This document shows positions 45,860 through 59,023 of a stretch of 64,000 bases of DNA, in pieces. Origin of the DNA: Gerris lacustris (lineage: Eukaryota; Arthropoda; Insecta; Hemiptera; Gerridae); contig OX578277.1 of NCBI GenBank assembly GCA_951217055.1, forward strand, positions 69,202,455-69,266,454, read 5' to 3'. Position 1 is the first letter of the stretch; every line of letters starts with the position of its first letter. A model generated the notes under the pieces. The model saw only the letters and a list, made by a program, of their open reading frames with translations, was not told the origin of the DNA and ran no database searches. The translations under genes were made by a program, and so were the position numbers.

Positions 45860-48370
45860 TCATGACGAACCCAATTTGGTCTGATTATGTCAATTGGCAG
45901 AGTGTAATAACAACCCTTGTAATAACTTTCATATTTTTTCTCTGTTTTTCGAAAATTCCGCTCTCTTACATTCTTTAATTGAACTTATTCATGTTTCACC
46001 ACGGTTCAATAAACAACTTGATTGCCTTATTTTTCATCAGATTCAAAGGAAAATTACTTGTTTGCTTTTATTTGAATGGTTAAATATTCAGAGACGAAAT
46101 AATTCATTTTAGAATTTCTCTACTTCGATGGTTGAGAGGGACATTATAAACCCTTAAGCCAATTAGGACATAGACCTTCTCTTGTGGTAAAAAACCTTGT
46201 GATGTGGTTTCGATTCCGAGTTAGAAGGAAGTCGGTTTACCTCCGAGTCTTCTTTGGGTTTTGTGTCTCTTTCTTTGTAGGCTCCTTTGTCGTATTAGGT
46301 TACTTACGATTTGCATCTACTTTTTCAAAACTATATTTTTTTACTCAAAGAGAGAAGAGTTATTATTATATATCCAACCGGTCCTACGCTTTAAAAAAAT
46401 AAATAAATAAACAATATTTAACTTACTACTTAAATTTCCTGTTAAAAATAAACGTCTCCGATGATGATTTTACATAAGATTTTTTGCTAGGCTTAAAATC
46501 ATTATCACTTTAACTAAATTGTGAAACTCCGCCATATTCATATGGAAGGTAGAGATCGGATCTTTAAAAGTTTTAATGGCTACACATTTACATCGTCTGT
46601 GCGTGACCAAGAACTTTCAACTTAGCATTAATTTTGAGCAAGATATATTAATAAACATTATCCATGTACTGGTTGACAAGATTAGGTACTTAAGCTGTGC
46701 ATTACTTCTGTGTTTTTATAAATTATTTATAATTCAAATTAACATAAAGTTAGTTAAACGTAAAAGAATAATTAAATTCAATAAAGAGAAAATAAAGCCA
46801 GTATTTCCACAATAAATTAACTAAAGGAAAGTAGGTAAATAATACCTACTTTTGCTTAAAAAAAAATATATATATGTATATGTATATATTTTTAGTGATA
46901 CATTTTTTTTTTATTTTCACTGTTGCGTTAATGATTTATCCTTCATTATTAAATATGGAACTTTTTTGATAGCTTGATTTGAATTTTAAAGTATAATTTG
47001 TTAATGAATTGTTAATAATTTTCAGCGCTCGTTTTATCAGGATTACAAATGGATTAGTCTGGTTTGAATTAAATTAATCAACTGAGCCCCTCTAAAGTTT
47101 CCAAAACAAACAGCAATCCTGTGATCTATCATTGTGCCAAACGCCAAACATTCAATTCAAACTCCATACATCATTAAATGAGAACGTTGGTCAATATTTG
47201 GATTGTGTAGTATTGTTTCATTTAAGGATTTTTTTAAAAACTTCTAACGTTAACTAGTACTCGTAGTTTAAATAATTCAATTTACAAGCAATTATGTTTT
47301 CAAGGTGATTGATAGTTTGTCCTCTAAATTGAGTTATAATATGTAAAAGAGATTAAACATATGTTAAAGGTTGTTAATTTATATATTATTGCAATGTACA
47401 TGAGTTATGGCCACAGTCTAAAAACAAACCTATTTTAGTTAAAGATTTAATAGTCTTAAATAGTTTAGTTATTATTAGCATTGATTTATCTATAAATATA
47501 AATCAAAATACCACTTACTGACACATCATGATGTCTCTGGAACCACTAGACCTATGACCATGAAATTTTGTTGGTGTGTTCCTCTTACCCCCTAGGTTCT
47601 CGCTAAGAAATATCAATCCGCCATCGTGATTTAAGAGGGCGGCCATTTATATACTGAACAAATTGTACTAGAACCTTGAAATTTGGAAGTTAGCTTTCTT
47701 TTAAAGAAGGGGCATTGAGCTCAGACTGATTTTTTAAAGTTAGAAAAGTTTTAAATATTTCAGTGACCAAAATCTTTTCAGTGGTAACTCTTAAGACGTT
47801 TTAATGAATTGCTATTTCACTGTACCAATTTTGAACCATAGTATAACTCTCTATTATTATATATATTGAGACTTTTTTTAATTTTATTACTTTTTTAATT
47901 GACTTTTCGTTAATATACAGACTTAAATGTTAGATTTTCTTAGTCCCAGACAAAAAAAATAAAAATTACAATTATAGCGCCTACCTGCATATCATAGTGA
48001 ACACGATAAATAAGCCTTTGTAAATTAGTTGCAACGGTTGCTTAGGTGCTTGCTTAGAACAGGGTTTACTCTACTTTCAGATGGTTAGTTACGTTATTAT
48101 ATCATCTTTTTGCTTACTACCTAAAGATATTCTTGTAAATCTCGTAGCTTGCACTTTTAAATTTTAGCCTTTTATTGTGGTCTTTGCGTTTATATTAGTA
48201 ATTTAATATTTTTATACCCTTCTAAAGAGTCTTTTCTCTTTCATTAATAATCAGTTAATTTTATTTTGATTTTTTGTCGCTTCTCATAAGTTGTAAAATT
48301 ATGTTTTGTGCTCAAATCCAATTTAGAGAAAGATAAGATTTCCCTTCTTTACCGTTAGTTTTATATTAAA
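45860..48370. other. No gene seen
   Basis: AT-rich; short (TA)n near 46868-46888. No exon, domain or dispersed repeat was supported. Confidence 0.45.
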
Positions 48371-48383
48371 ACCTTTTTACCTG

Positions 48384-48414
<31 letters not shown>
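48384..48414. repeat. (TA)n microsatellite
   Basis: Short AT array followed by T-rich DNA. A small hairpin, ATTCATTTATTT with its complement, lies near 48500. Confidence 0.9.
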
Positions 48415-48417
<3 letters not shown>

Positions 48418-48754
48418 ATTTTATTTTTATTTTTTTTATATGTATATATAGACTAATATTTTTAATCTAATTCTTACATTTTGAAAACGAGGGGATTCAT
48501 TTATTTAGAAAAATAAATGAATTCCTTTGAAATGATTTTAATTAACTTTACTTGGGCTAAACTTTTTGTACTTTATTTCTCTTTTTTTCATATCTCCAGT
48601 AATTGGAGTTTTGTCCGAGGAGAAAAAAAATAAATATTTTTCCCATTTTTTTTTTAATTATCGCCAACGAAACGTCGTGAATCCATACTTTATCTTGACT
48701 TTGTGGGATTTAAGAAAATGCTTTATACACACACATAATATATATATCTATATG

Positions 48755-48757
<3 letters not shown>

Positions 48758-48840
<83 letters not shown>
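48758..48840. repeat. (TA)n microsatellite, about 80 bp
   Basis: Almost pure AT repeat. Apparent reading frames across it are runs of YI and are spurious. Confidence 0.95.
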
Positions 48841-48843
<3 letters not shown>

Positions 48844-48844
48844 C

Positions 48845-50150
48845 TTTAACTTAGTTTGGTACCACTTGCTTCGGCAATGTAATAAGTTTAGTTTTATCTT
48901 GGCACGAAACCTAATTTTCCTTATTGAGTTTTAAGACTTTTCAGGAAGTGGTTTTTTTCTTTTTACTAAGGAGAGAAATAAGAAAAAAAGTGGTTAAATT
49001 TAATACTTGATAAATGTAATTTGCTTCATAAATTACCATTATTACGTTTATGCCTTGCCATCTAGTCTTTTGATATCAAGTTTATCCTTTCACTTGAGCT
49101 CACCTCTGACATTTAGAAGTCAATTTATTGTTTTTAAATTTTAGCTTTGGTTTATTTATTGTTTGGAATGAATATTTTTAGTTTTTTGTTTGTAATATGT
49201 AATTGTAAATATTTATTTTTAACAAAATCATTAGGTATCTAGTTTAAGTGGTTAATATCAACCAGGGTATTAATACTTATGCTGTGATTTGACAATCAAT
49301 TGATTTGAGGTGATATAAACTGTATATAGGTATGTTAAATTTATATTAGCAACGTTTATACTTAATTTGGTGTAAAAAAATAAACTAGTATTATTAAATA
49401 AAGCACTAAGCTTTATAAATATCCATCCTTCTATTGAAGGCACTTCAGCCTGTGTAGGTCTTGACGTCTTTTACAATCCCGTATTAAGCTTCACGATCCT
49501 GTGGGCTGCTGTAGACGCACATCCTGAGTCCTGCCATTGCAATCTGCGTTTAAATTTTAACCTTCATTCTCCTAGTTGATCGTACAAACTATTTTTTTGG
49601 GGGGGGGGGGGGTGTATTTTTGTTATTCTTTGCATATAATATTCCTCAAGGTGGTTAGATCTGATTATTGCCGTTTTGATTGCTTTGGACATCGATATTT
49701 CTTCGGAAATCGGCATTGACTTAATTCATAGATTGCCTCAAATATCCGCCTTGAGATTTTTCTCTCACTCTTTATATAAATATGTATATGAAAAATAGTT
49801 ATATAATCAATAAATTTATAATCAATAAATATATATTCTTAATCACGCTTAATCGTCCTAGGGGTTAGGGAAGGTGTGTTACTAATACCCTTTAATTTAT
49901 AAAAAAAATAAAAAATAAATAATAATAATAATAATTAAATAACTATTACCCTAGACAATAACGCTAATAGTTAAGCAATAACTGCATATTAGTTCGAATT
50001 CTTTAAATGGTCTTATTAATCATGACTATGACCACTAATTACAAATCGCCAGCATCCGCAATTTATTTATTCTAGAGTTTAGAGTGGTTTGCTTGACCTT
50101 CCTTTTTATCAAATATCCTGAGATAATACCTGAGTGAAATAATCACTTTA
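48845..50150. other. No gene seen; G homopolymer and short A-rich repeat
   Basis: G run at 49601-49612 and an (AAT)n tract at 49917-49936. A GC-richer block at 49440-49560 has no supported frame. Confidence 0.4.
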
Positions 50151-50154
50151 TATT

Positions 50155-50660
50155 GAAACTTTTTTTTATTTCATTGTTCTTTCTAAATTGGACATTCTTT
50201 GTTCTGAAACAGAAGATTGCCTGCGTGAAGTTTTCAGGGAGTAGTTACTGCGTAAAGTTGCGGAACGTTACAAGGGTCTTTCTATTAAAACTTGTTGAAG
50301 TGTTTGTCGAGGTGTGTAACATAGTTTGGTGTTGTGTGAGTGTGGGCAAGGTTTTGTCTCGGTTATGTTGCTTTGGGTCTTCCTTGGCTTGGTAATTGAA
50401 ACTCTTGTGTACAGTTAGTAGAGTAGAGGACCGCTTGCCTAGACTTGTGGCACTCCCAACCAGCTTTTAGACAACAGCCTGTATATTTTCCTACGTTGCT
50501 CTGAGCTTGTAGCATCCCTCGTGTCATGTATATTCATCAGTGCCTCTACCCTCCTCTCTCCCTGTGTCACCTATATGTAAATTTCTACAAAAGGAATTCC
50601 TTTTAAATTAAAATGTCTGTCCCAACACCTCGTTTGTACACCACATCCCTACCACACAAA
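50155..50660 (+). other. GC-richer stretch, possible untranslated or first exon
   Basis: About 500 bp of more balanced composition. Near the end an ATG (50612) opens ATG TCT GTC CCA ACA CCT CGT, reading MSVPTPRLYTTSLPHKVGSQ, but it has no good donor before the frame turns AT-rich. It could be a 5' exon of the plus-strand gene implied by the splice-like sites, or nothing. Confidence 0.2.
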
Positions 50661-50699
50661 GTCGGCTCGCAGATATGTTGTGACATTGTTTTTTTGTTT

Positions 50700-52900
50700 G
50701 TGGTTTTTTGTGTATTTTTTATATATGTTTTGTTAGGAATTAAAACGAGATGAAATATGGAATGTAATGAAAACGGCCTTTTGTCCTATTTTTTTATAAC
50801 TGCTTGTGTTGAATTCGAAATTTCCCCGGGGTGTTACCGATGTTTTTTACATAGACGGTTTGTTTTATATTCTCTAGACCATAATAGGGAAATGGTGTTT
50901 CAAAAGAAAATATAAATAAATTTATTCATGCCTTTTTATACCTCCCTTAAGTTAAATATGAGGACTAACCCTTTGTGGCAGTTTAATATATAACCAACTA
51001 AAACTGACCTTAGCTTCATATTCTGATTAAAAAACATTGTGCTGTTTTTATTTTTTCGGAAAAAAGCATACTTTGATAAACTTGATGCTTTAATTCAAAA
51101 AATAAAAGTGTTAAACAATCTATATTTTTAATGGGGAAAGTTTTTTTTTTAAAGTTAATGTTATTATTATCTGATGAAGCCTTGTTGCTCGTAAATCGTA
51201 AATTTGTTGTTTATCATGCTTAAGTTCTAATAGTATTCATATTTATTCATAAATTGTTTTAGGCTCTCTTGGAAACAAACTGCTAAAATTCCAACAATTA
51301 TAGTTGGATAAAAGATGTGTGTCATGTTTTGACATCATGATCGTTTCGGTGGATCTATATAATATAAAGTGGCTTATTCCTCAAATTCTTGATAAACTAA
51401 TTGTCTAACTGTTATAGATCGGTACGTTAATAAAGAGAACTATCCTTGTGTGCCGAGGCATGTTTGAGTAGAGAATGCTGACTATATTATTGGACCATGA
51501 TACCTTGTTTTCTCCTTTCTTTCGTTCGGCTATTAAATTAAAACTTGGTAATAGTTTGATATTGATTGTGAGCATAAACAAACGGCACGATATACTCGAA
51601 CTTAACTTTCTCATGTACACAGTGATACTGAATTTATATCCAATAATATCAAATTATATGAATTTATAACATATTCATTAACTAGCTAAATCAGACTTAT
51701 TTTCTCAATATGTCAGAAACTAGTTTTTTCCCCTAAGGAATAATAACTCAATTTAGTTATATTCGCATTTAAATTAATGCAAACATATTTTTTACGGAGG
51801 CGGCACCCCCAAAGTTTGAAGTAAATTACAGACTACAGACGGACTAAGTAAATACAGACTACAGACGGATATTTTAGGCTCAGGGGACCTGAAAACGTGT
51901 TAATACAACTAATTTAAATTTTTCCCCGTCAAATGTTTTTGCTATAATATATAATACATTATATAAGAAAGTATAAAGGTAAAACTAGTTTATTTATTTG
52001 AATCCGAGAGAAACTAACTTGCATTTACACTAGTTGTTCTAAGCCTACACGGAAATCAGTGGCGCACCCACGGCGGGGGGAGGGGGGGGGGGGTGCTGAA
52101 TGGGCTTGTATCAAATTATTAAATACCTTAGAAACTTTTTTGTGATCAATTTGCATTTACATTAGTTATCTCTTAGGCACAAATAAATTTAAATCTTAAG
52201 TGGTCGTCCCTTTGTTTTACAAATATGTAAAATTTATCATCATTGTTATTGAGTATCTCCATTACGCTTAATTTAGAACAGTTTCGCATAAGAGATATTT
52301 CCTAAAATCATTATATCTTGTGCACAATTTGTGATGAGACGACATAGTTTGTTAGACAATAGCTACGTGCTCATTGGAATATGTCTCATTGTTCAAAGTG
52401 GAGTAAGTAGGATTACTCGCTCTTCTGAACTCATATTATAACGAGTGTGTATGGTTAAGCGGATATATTTACAGCTCCCTGAGGAATCTGTCCAGGATAG
52501 ATATTGGAAGCTTGTGGCTTTACTCTATATACGTTGGGAAGTAATCCATGGGGGGAAAGGTGTATTAAAGCTCTGGGAGGAGTTTGGTTATTAGTGGAAC
52601 GGTAAGTTGCGGTGTTAGGCTAGGAGCCCTAGGATTACCCCCCGGTAATGAGATGAACCAGTTTACGAGGTTACTCTATACATAGAGGTATAGGATTACC
52701 CGGATAATACCCCTTTCGAGATGTGACCTTATCCTTGGGCTATGTGTCACCTGCCTACCGACCTTTAGCCCTCATTATCTCCATACCTCATAATTTAGAC
52801 TTATAATTTTTTTAAAAAAGAAATGCAATTTTTAATGAACTAATTGAGTTGCCTGGCCTGCTGAAATTTCTGATCTCGATCTCCAATAATACCAACCATC
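50700..52900. other. No gene seen
   Basis: Contains a G-rich tract at 52075-52092 and a GC-richer block at 52480-52760 without an open frame. Some of it may be old LINE 3' sequence; this is not supported by motifs. Confidence 0.35.
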
Positions 52901-52930
52901 TTTCTTATATACCCCACCACACAGGCACAG

Positions 52931-53052
<122 letters not shown>

Positions 53053-53575
53053 TAATTTCATGAAAGTATTGGTTAAAATAGAAAGATACACTGTAGATTT
53101 ATGGATTCTGATTCTTTTGTAAGGCTTACTTTTCGAGTCGAATGCGCCACATATTATGTGTGTTTTTGTGCTCTTAAAAAAGCAAGAATTATTGGAAAGA
53201 GCTATTTTATTTCATAAGGATTTACTTCAATGATCAGCTACACTATAATTTACATTCCAAGATTTTTTTTAATATTCAATATGGCAAGAATTATATTTAG
53301 CATTATAAATTATCCAATTTCCTCTTATAATTTTAAATATTCAAGTTTATTCAAAGTTTTAAGAGTTCATTTAATTGTGCTTTGGAACCTTTTTTACACC
53401 TATGTAATAATTGAACTGTAATATTACATTTGTTCTACTTAATATTGCCTAGATAATTTAAAAAAAACAAAATCTAATAACGGAACTGAATAAGAACTTA
53501 TTGCGTGGTTCCTCCTCTCTACTTATTTTAATGACGTTCTATTCACATATTTGATTATTTAATTCTGACATTGAG

Positions 53576-53577
<2 letters not shown>

Positions 53578-53650
<73 letters not shown>
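53578..53650. repeat. (TA)n flanking the palindrome on the left
   Basis: About 70 bp of TA repeat, then 39 bp of unique DNA before the palindrome starts. Confidence 0.95.
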
Positions 53651-53652
<2 letters not shown>

Positions 53653-53712
53653 ATTTTGAGTAGTTACCGCAAGTTTGTGCGTTATCAAATGAGGATATCC
53701 CTACCGTCAATA

Positions 53713-53780
53713 CTTGCTTGATCTGGAGATCACTGGACCGGTTTCGGCTAAACGCCATCATCAGCAGAGTCGAAGTCTCT
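53713..53780 (-). ncRNA. Hammerhead-ribozyme-like motif (left arm)
   Basis: Exact inverse of the motif in the right arm: CTGATGA on the minus strand at 53764-53758, GAAA at 53745-53742, and the predicted site after 53736. The same reservation about the extra T applies. Confidence 0.4.
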
Positions 53781-53877
53781 CGTAGCACTCAACACACTTA
53801 TCGAGTCTACATGAGAGAATGAAATCATCATTTCTTCATTCTCTCATGTAGACTCGATAAGTGTGTTGAGTGCTACG

Positions 53878-53945
53878 AGAGACTTCGACTCTGCTGATGA
53901 TGGCGTTTAGCCGAAACCGGTCCAGTGATCTCCAGATCAAGCAAG
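53878..53945 (+). ncRNA. Hammerhead-ribozyme-like motif (right arm)
   Basis: CTGATGA (53894-53900) and GAAA (53913-53916) surround a stem GGC-GTTTA-GCC. After GAAA, the bases C-CG-G-TC can form the minimal two-pair stem III and put a cleavage site after C 53922. CTG before the core can pair with CAG after the site to start stem I. Hammerheads of this minimal type are known in Penelope-like elements. One extra T between the core A and stem II departs from the standard fold, so activity is uncertain. Confidence 0.4.
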
Positions 53946-53964
53946 TATTGACGGTAGGGATATC

Positions 53965-53968
<4 letters not shown>

Positions 53969-54033
<65 letters not shown>
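53969..54033. repeat. (TA)n flanking the palindrome on the right
   Basis: About 65 bp of TA repeat, abutting the palindrome arm without a spacer. Confidence 0.95.
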
Positions 54034-54036
<3 letters not shown>

Positions 54037-54264
54037 AATTTTCTCCATATTAAAAATAATTTGTATATTTTATACACAATTTTCTTCTTGGTTTTTATTA
54101 AAAAACCTTTATTGCATTATATTTTTCTTCTAAATTCTATAGAATGAAGTATTGAACCTAAAATAGATGAAGTTATCATACGTAGGGCAGGAACTCTGGA
54201 CCTGTCATTGTCTCTGTTTTTATCTACACGTTGCCAGACTTTCTTAATCTCCCATTTATATTTG

Positions 54265-54368
<104 letters not shown>

Positions 54369-54835
54369 GTGTAAATATAATTTTATTTTTCCGTAAATTG
54401 AAATAGAAAGGTGTTGTATTTTGATAGCGCGTCCTGTGATATATTGCTTTGTCCCGAGATATTTGATTTAAAGCCTAACTTCACAGCTTCGTACTTATAA
54501 GAGATTTTTTTTTGTTTTTTGTGACATTTATTTATATGCCAGGATGGATTTATGCTTTTTTATTTATTCTTCTCATTTTGGGACTTAAATAAGATTTGAA
54601 ACCTATTATTTTCACTTTTATTGTTATAGTATATAACTTTTTTTAAACTTACGCTAAAAAGCATTTAAAATTGTAATTTTATTGTTTATATTTCATAATT
54701 TTTTTTATTTATTTATTAATTTAGAATGTAATAAGTATAGATGGTAGTTAATATATGAAGCGTTAGTGGAGGTCATCATGAAGTGTTAAACTAAATAAGC
54801 TTCTCTACGTAAAATGTATTTAATAAAATTCAGAG

Positions 54836-54868
54836 CAGCTTTCAGCCACTATAGGACCATCATTAGTG
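54836..54868 (-). repeat. Penelope-type tail motif, diverged
   Basis: The minus strand reads CTAATGATGGTCCTATAGTG then GCTGAAAGC. It has the same arrangement as the 53.9-kb motif (CTGATGATG, stem, CGAAA), with the core T>A and C>T changed. Probably a decayed element tail. Confidence 0.35.
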
Positions 54869-55117
54869 CCGAAAATTGAAAAATGTTTATCAAAACGTTG
54901 GAAGATGAAGATGCGAGTGCAGTAAGTCATACCAAACCAGCAACCGAGAGTCTTTTACCTGTTGCTGGTTTAGTACAGTGCTGGTTTTACAACAGTGGAC
55001 ATGACATGTCGAGGTTTTTAGATGAAGAATTTAAATAAATTTAAAGGGGGATCGCCCACTTTACACATCTACTCGATGTGATCACCTGTTTGAAATATGT
55101 GTCAGGAAATAATAACT

Positions 55118-55212
55118 CACCTTTTTGGGATTCGAACCACCAGATATTTAGGCATTCAGACCTTGGTTTTATACTAGATAAGTAAAATGCTAACCATTCT
55201 GTTAAGTCCCTC
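55118..55212 (-). repeat. tRNA-derived SINE head
   Basis: On the minus strand, CAGAATGGTTAGCATTTTAC is A-box-like and GGTTCGAATCCC is a perfect B box. The spacing is about 50 bp. It has the same general layout as the element at 31.7 kb but differs in sequence. The acceptor arms do not pair, so it is not a tRNA gene. Confidence 0.6.
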
Positions 55213-55214
55213 GT

Positions 55215-56605
55215 TAGAATTAATAATTTTTTAAGTTTTTTGTTGTTTATAATATCAGTTTGAAGCCTGAGATTTCGTGATTTCTACTGGACGTATCCGC
55301 AGGTCATCTGTTTGTTGCTTTGAGTTGTAACATAACGATGCCTACTCCTAAACATTATTGCAGAAGTGGATGCGAAAAATCTTCGATTATAAGGAGCCCG
55401 CTCTCCTTTTTATTGTTATAATTCTGTGTTATTAACCTTAGCTTAACATCTTTGTTTACCCTTTAAGTGTAAAACTGCTTTAGTTAGTTTGTTTAAAATT
55501 TAATTTTTATCAAATATTCAAACAGTAAAGCTAAACTTTGGTTAAGTTTATTTTAATATTATTCTTTTATACATAATTTCAATTTTTCATTGTTACATCG
55601 GTTTCCCTTTTTGTATTTTTGCATAAAACAAATTGGTTTATGACTGGCGGTGTGATTTGTAAAATGATTTATTCTATTTATTCAGTACGATGCGGTAACA
55701 TAGTCAAACAGTAGTTAGTTACACTGTGTTTACTCATCTCCCTACCCTCTACGTCTCACATTAGCTGGTTAAATATGACCTCCCGAGATAATTTCACTGT
55801 TTGCTTTTTTAACACAAAAAGTTTAAATAAAACCAGCCTGTTATCAGTTTACGTCTGACCTTTATTTAGTCTCGTGACTTTTTTTTTTTTTTTTTTTTTT
55901 TAGCATTGTAATTTTCAGAAATATTTAGCGTTACTAATACCAAAAATGTTTAAACAATTAGATTAATTCATTTTTATTAGATCAATAAGATATCAAATGA
56001 GGTAACGAATAATACATCGTGGGTTTTAAATCGATCTAAATAATACAATTGTTTATGCTATTCATGTTTTTTTTATTACAAGCATGTTAATATGCATATA
56101 ATTAAGGGTTGTCTATATTTCTGAAGGTATTTGTCACGCTAACTGTCCAGGTTGTATTGATCCCTGTTAAATAATATACTGTTTTTACCACAAATTATAA
56201 AAAAAAAATCAAAAAGTCCCATGGGCAAACATAAAATTACTTTAGTAACAAAATTGATATAATATAATGGCACACTATCAATGCTTCTACCTGTGATAAA
56301 TTTGAATTATTGATTCATTAAAAAAAAAAAAAAATAAATAAATCTCATGTATTGTTTGTTTTTTTTTACTTTAACTGTAAAAATAAAAATCCAGATATAT
56401 TTGTCTTTGAGATTTAACTTATTATTATAAATAAGTTATTTATTTTATTATTATTTTATATTAAACTTATGGCAATAAATGGTTCCTTTAGTTGAGTAAA
56501 GTAAGCATAATCAAATTATCTCTATGGATTATCACAGATAAAATCTGAGCGTACCTTTTATTGTAAACTTTATATTCTACTTACAATATAGTGGGTGTTA
56601 TGGTA
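55215..56605. other. No gene seen; poly-T tract
   Basis: T run at 55880-55901. AT-rich with short frames. Confidence 0.4.
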
Positions 56606-56608
56606 AGC

Positions 56609-56611
<3 letters not shown>

Positions 56612-56670
<59 letters not shown>
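56612..56670. repeat. (TA)n microsatellite
   Basis: About 60 bp of TA repeat. Confidence 0.95.
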
Positions 56671-56673
<3 letters not shown>

Positions 56674-56679
56674 AAACTC

Positions 56680-58315
56680 ATTATTTTCTCTAGTATTAAT
56701 AGCCGGCGTGCACTGTGATTCTCTTCTTTTAAAGAAGAAGATTATGATTAAAGGAAGTACCTAATTCAATCGTCAAAATTCGAAAGTTTTTTTTTGTCGT
56801 TAATAATACCATAACACTGATATTCTCAGAGTAAGTAGAGGAAATTAATAAGTAGCAAAATGAAGATGGAATAACCTGATTTAAAAAAGGTAGTATACAC
56901 GGTGTTGATAATGAGGACCTCTCCTATTTTTTGCCATATGGACTCTCCTATTCTTGCGTATGCGACTGACCCACTAAAGCTCTGAATTCTTTCCCTCCAA
57001 AATTAATTTTCACTCATACATTAATCTAAATGAATTTTTATTTTATCTGTTTATCATGCTCTCCACTTTTTTCCACATTATACCTGAGTATTGTGTCAAT
57101 CAATATTATATATTGTTTTGTGAGGGTGTTCGAAAACTTGGTCATATACACCCAATATGTTTATATTTATATAAAACCATAAATATAATCGTAGACTTAA
57201 TTTTAATATTTGATCAATAAATTTATTTATATTAAACCATAAATATAATCGTAGACATAATTTTAATCTCTATTTTAAGTGACTAGATTTTTATTTTTTA
57301 AGAAGAAATACGTTCATGCAATAAATTTTACCCTTGTGACATTCCGTTGTGTTATAAATTTTTGTTTATATTTTTAATTTTGCATGAAATAAATCAACGT
57401 CATTTACGTAAAAAAATAAAAATAAAATTCTTCAGAAAATTTTCTTCTTTTCACAGGTAAAGAGTATGACTAACTCTAATAAAAAAAGGTCGAAATTTTC
57501 TACTGTGAATGTTTTTCTTTAAATCTTTTAAAAATAGATGGAATGCCGAATATTTTTATTTATATATATATTTTTCTTTTATAGACTCACAACCTAGAAA
57601 GAAAGATCTTGGATCTCAGCCCTGTTTTTTTATTTTCTCAAAAAATCTCCCCTTTATAAGATGTCCCATTCATTTCATAATACACTCGGATTTGTATAAT
57701 AATGTTCTTCGTAACTAGGCCTAGTGTTTCATGGTATTTATTTCTTTTTTATCTGAGCCATCCTAGTTTTTCAATCCGATGCTCCTCCTCTACGAGCTCC
57801 CCCCTCCACCTCTGTTAGAGAAAAGAAAAAAATTCATAATTTATAGCGGGTGACGTTATATTACGATAGTCTTTACCCTCCCTCGCTCGTTTTGTCTCTC
57901 AGATTTCTCTCCTGAAGAATTTGTTTACACATTATTAGAGGCATTATTTAGTGTCAAAAGGGATTTCTCATTCCTCTTCTTTCTCAACGTGAAAAATTAC
58001 AAGATTTTCTTTTAATAAAATTATTTCCTCTTCTTTCTTTTCACTTTTTTGAACTGAAACATTCAATATAGGAAACCCCGAAAAGATATTTTCAGTTTAC
58101 CCTTCATTATTTTTACATTTAAATTAAATAAAAATTTTAATTTTATTCCTAAATATAATAAGCTTTGGAGAAAAAAAAATCTCTTCTGACTACATTTTAC
58201 AACTAATAATAACACAAGGAAATATTTGAATTGTTTAATTCCTTAGAATTATATATTTTTTGTAACTTTTAAAATTTTTACTTGTGTTATTTTTAAATGA
58301 GAATATTTTACTTTT
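56680..58315. other. No gene seen apart from one splice-like site
   Basis: Two adjacent copies of a phrase ATAAACCATAAATATAATCG (about 57172 and 57232) form a short direct repeat of about 60 bp. Otherwise nothing but the AG|GT site at 57456. Confidence 0.4.
57441..57462 (+). promoter_or_regulatory. Juxtaposed acceptor-donor, ratchet-point-like
   Basis: TTTTCTTCTTTTCACAG ends at 57456 and is followed at once by GTAAAG. The pyrimidine tract is nearly unbroken. This is the strongest of three such plus-strand sites in the window. It has the zero-length-exon form known from recursive splicing of long Drosophila introns. Confidence 0.35.
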
Positions 58316-58319
58316 TTTT

Positions 58320-58840
58320 ACTTTCTCATATGTGTTAATATACATATATATAAAGAGAAAGTATTGTGATGGTGCAAAAATTCTCTTTTGATGGATATTT
58401 ACACGTTTAGTCCAAAAAAAGTTTTTTTTAAAAAAACAACTTCGGTGTATCGCCTGTACAGAAGCGTGGAATTTAAATTACTCGGCCGATTTCGATTTAA
58501 TTTAGCATACAGGTCCAGAAAATATCACACCCTGAGGTAAAATCGAAAAATTTATTTTTGCTTCACATTTTGGAGTGCTACTCTCAAAAATTATTTCTCG
58601 CAAACAAATCCGATGAATATAATTAAGGAATTAATTTCGTTTTCCCGGGAAAATCTAGTCCCTAATAAAAATATCTTTAAATTGGGACGGTGTTAATTTT
58701 ATGGTTAATTTTGAGTTTGATTTTGATAAAAATAGTTCAATAATAAGTAAATATAACCATGAAATCGCGAAAGAACTAACAAATGGAAAACTCGAGCAAG
58801 TAATTATGTCCGCTTATATGAGAAAGTATAGCACGAGTTG
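58320..58840. mobile_element. V-family repeat, copy 3
   Basis: Starts CTTTCTCATATGTGTT, with the mirrored TATAAAGAGAAAGTATTGTG 20 bp on. It then runs through GATGGATATTTACACG, CGGCCGATTTCGAT, ACACCCTGAGGTAAAATCGA and GGTTAATTTTGA to TTCAATAATAAGTAAATA. It matches 41.2 kb better than 17.4 kb. Confidence 0.6.
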
Positions 58841-58901
58841 TATCGATCATATTTATTTTTTATTCTATGAATCAAGTATCTTTTTCATGTGTATTTTAGA
58901 G

Positions 58902-59023
58902 CAGTGGTTCTTAACCGGGGGGCCGCGGCCCCCCAGGGGGCCTCGAAAGGTATTTAGGTACTTTATATATTATATTTGGAGATTTTAAGGGGGCCGTGGT
59001 TACCAAAAGGTTAAGAACCACTG
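58902..59023. mobile_element. hAT-type MITE, 122 bp
   Basis: The ends CAGTGGTTCTTAACCGGGGG and CCAAAAGGTTAAGAACCACTG form the widespread CAGTGGTTCTTAACC inverted repeat of hAT elements. An exact 8-bp duplication, TTTTAGAG, flanks it (58894-58901 and 59024-59031). The interior is G/C-rich (GGCCGCGGCCCCCC). It lies inside or against the V-family copy, so it came later. Confidence 0.92.

Larger units (their letters stand above)
53689..53969. repeat. Near-perfect palindrome, 135-bp arms
   Basis: The left arm (53689-53823) and right arm (53835-53969) are identical inverse copies as far as I can read, with an 11-bp centre. Each arm carries a Penelope-type tail segment (CTCTGCTGATGATGGCGTTT, then AGCCGAAACCGGTCCAG). 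(TA)n arrays lie on both sides. It looks like two element tails joined head to head. Exact identity suggests recent origin, gene conversion or an assembly fold. Confidence 0.9.

Noticed and set aside
50612..50710. Short plus-strand frame starting MSVPTPRLYTT as a first coding exon
   Set aside because: No adequate donor before the frame decays; listed only as a weak possibility in the region entry.
53555..54133. Several frames of 70-87 codons across the palindrome and TA arrays
   Set aside because: They are YI repeats from (TA)n plus the two mirror arms, not genes.
55118..55212. Possible functional tRNA gene
   Set aside because: Same reason: a perfect B box but no acceptor stem.
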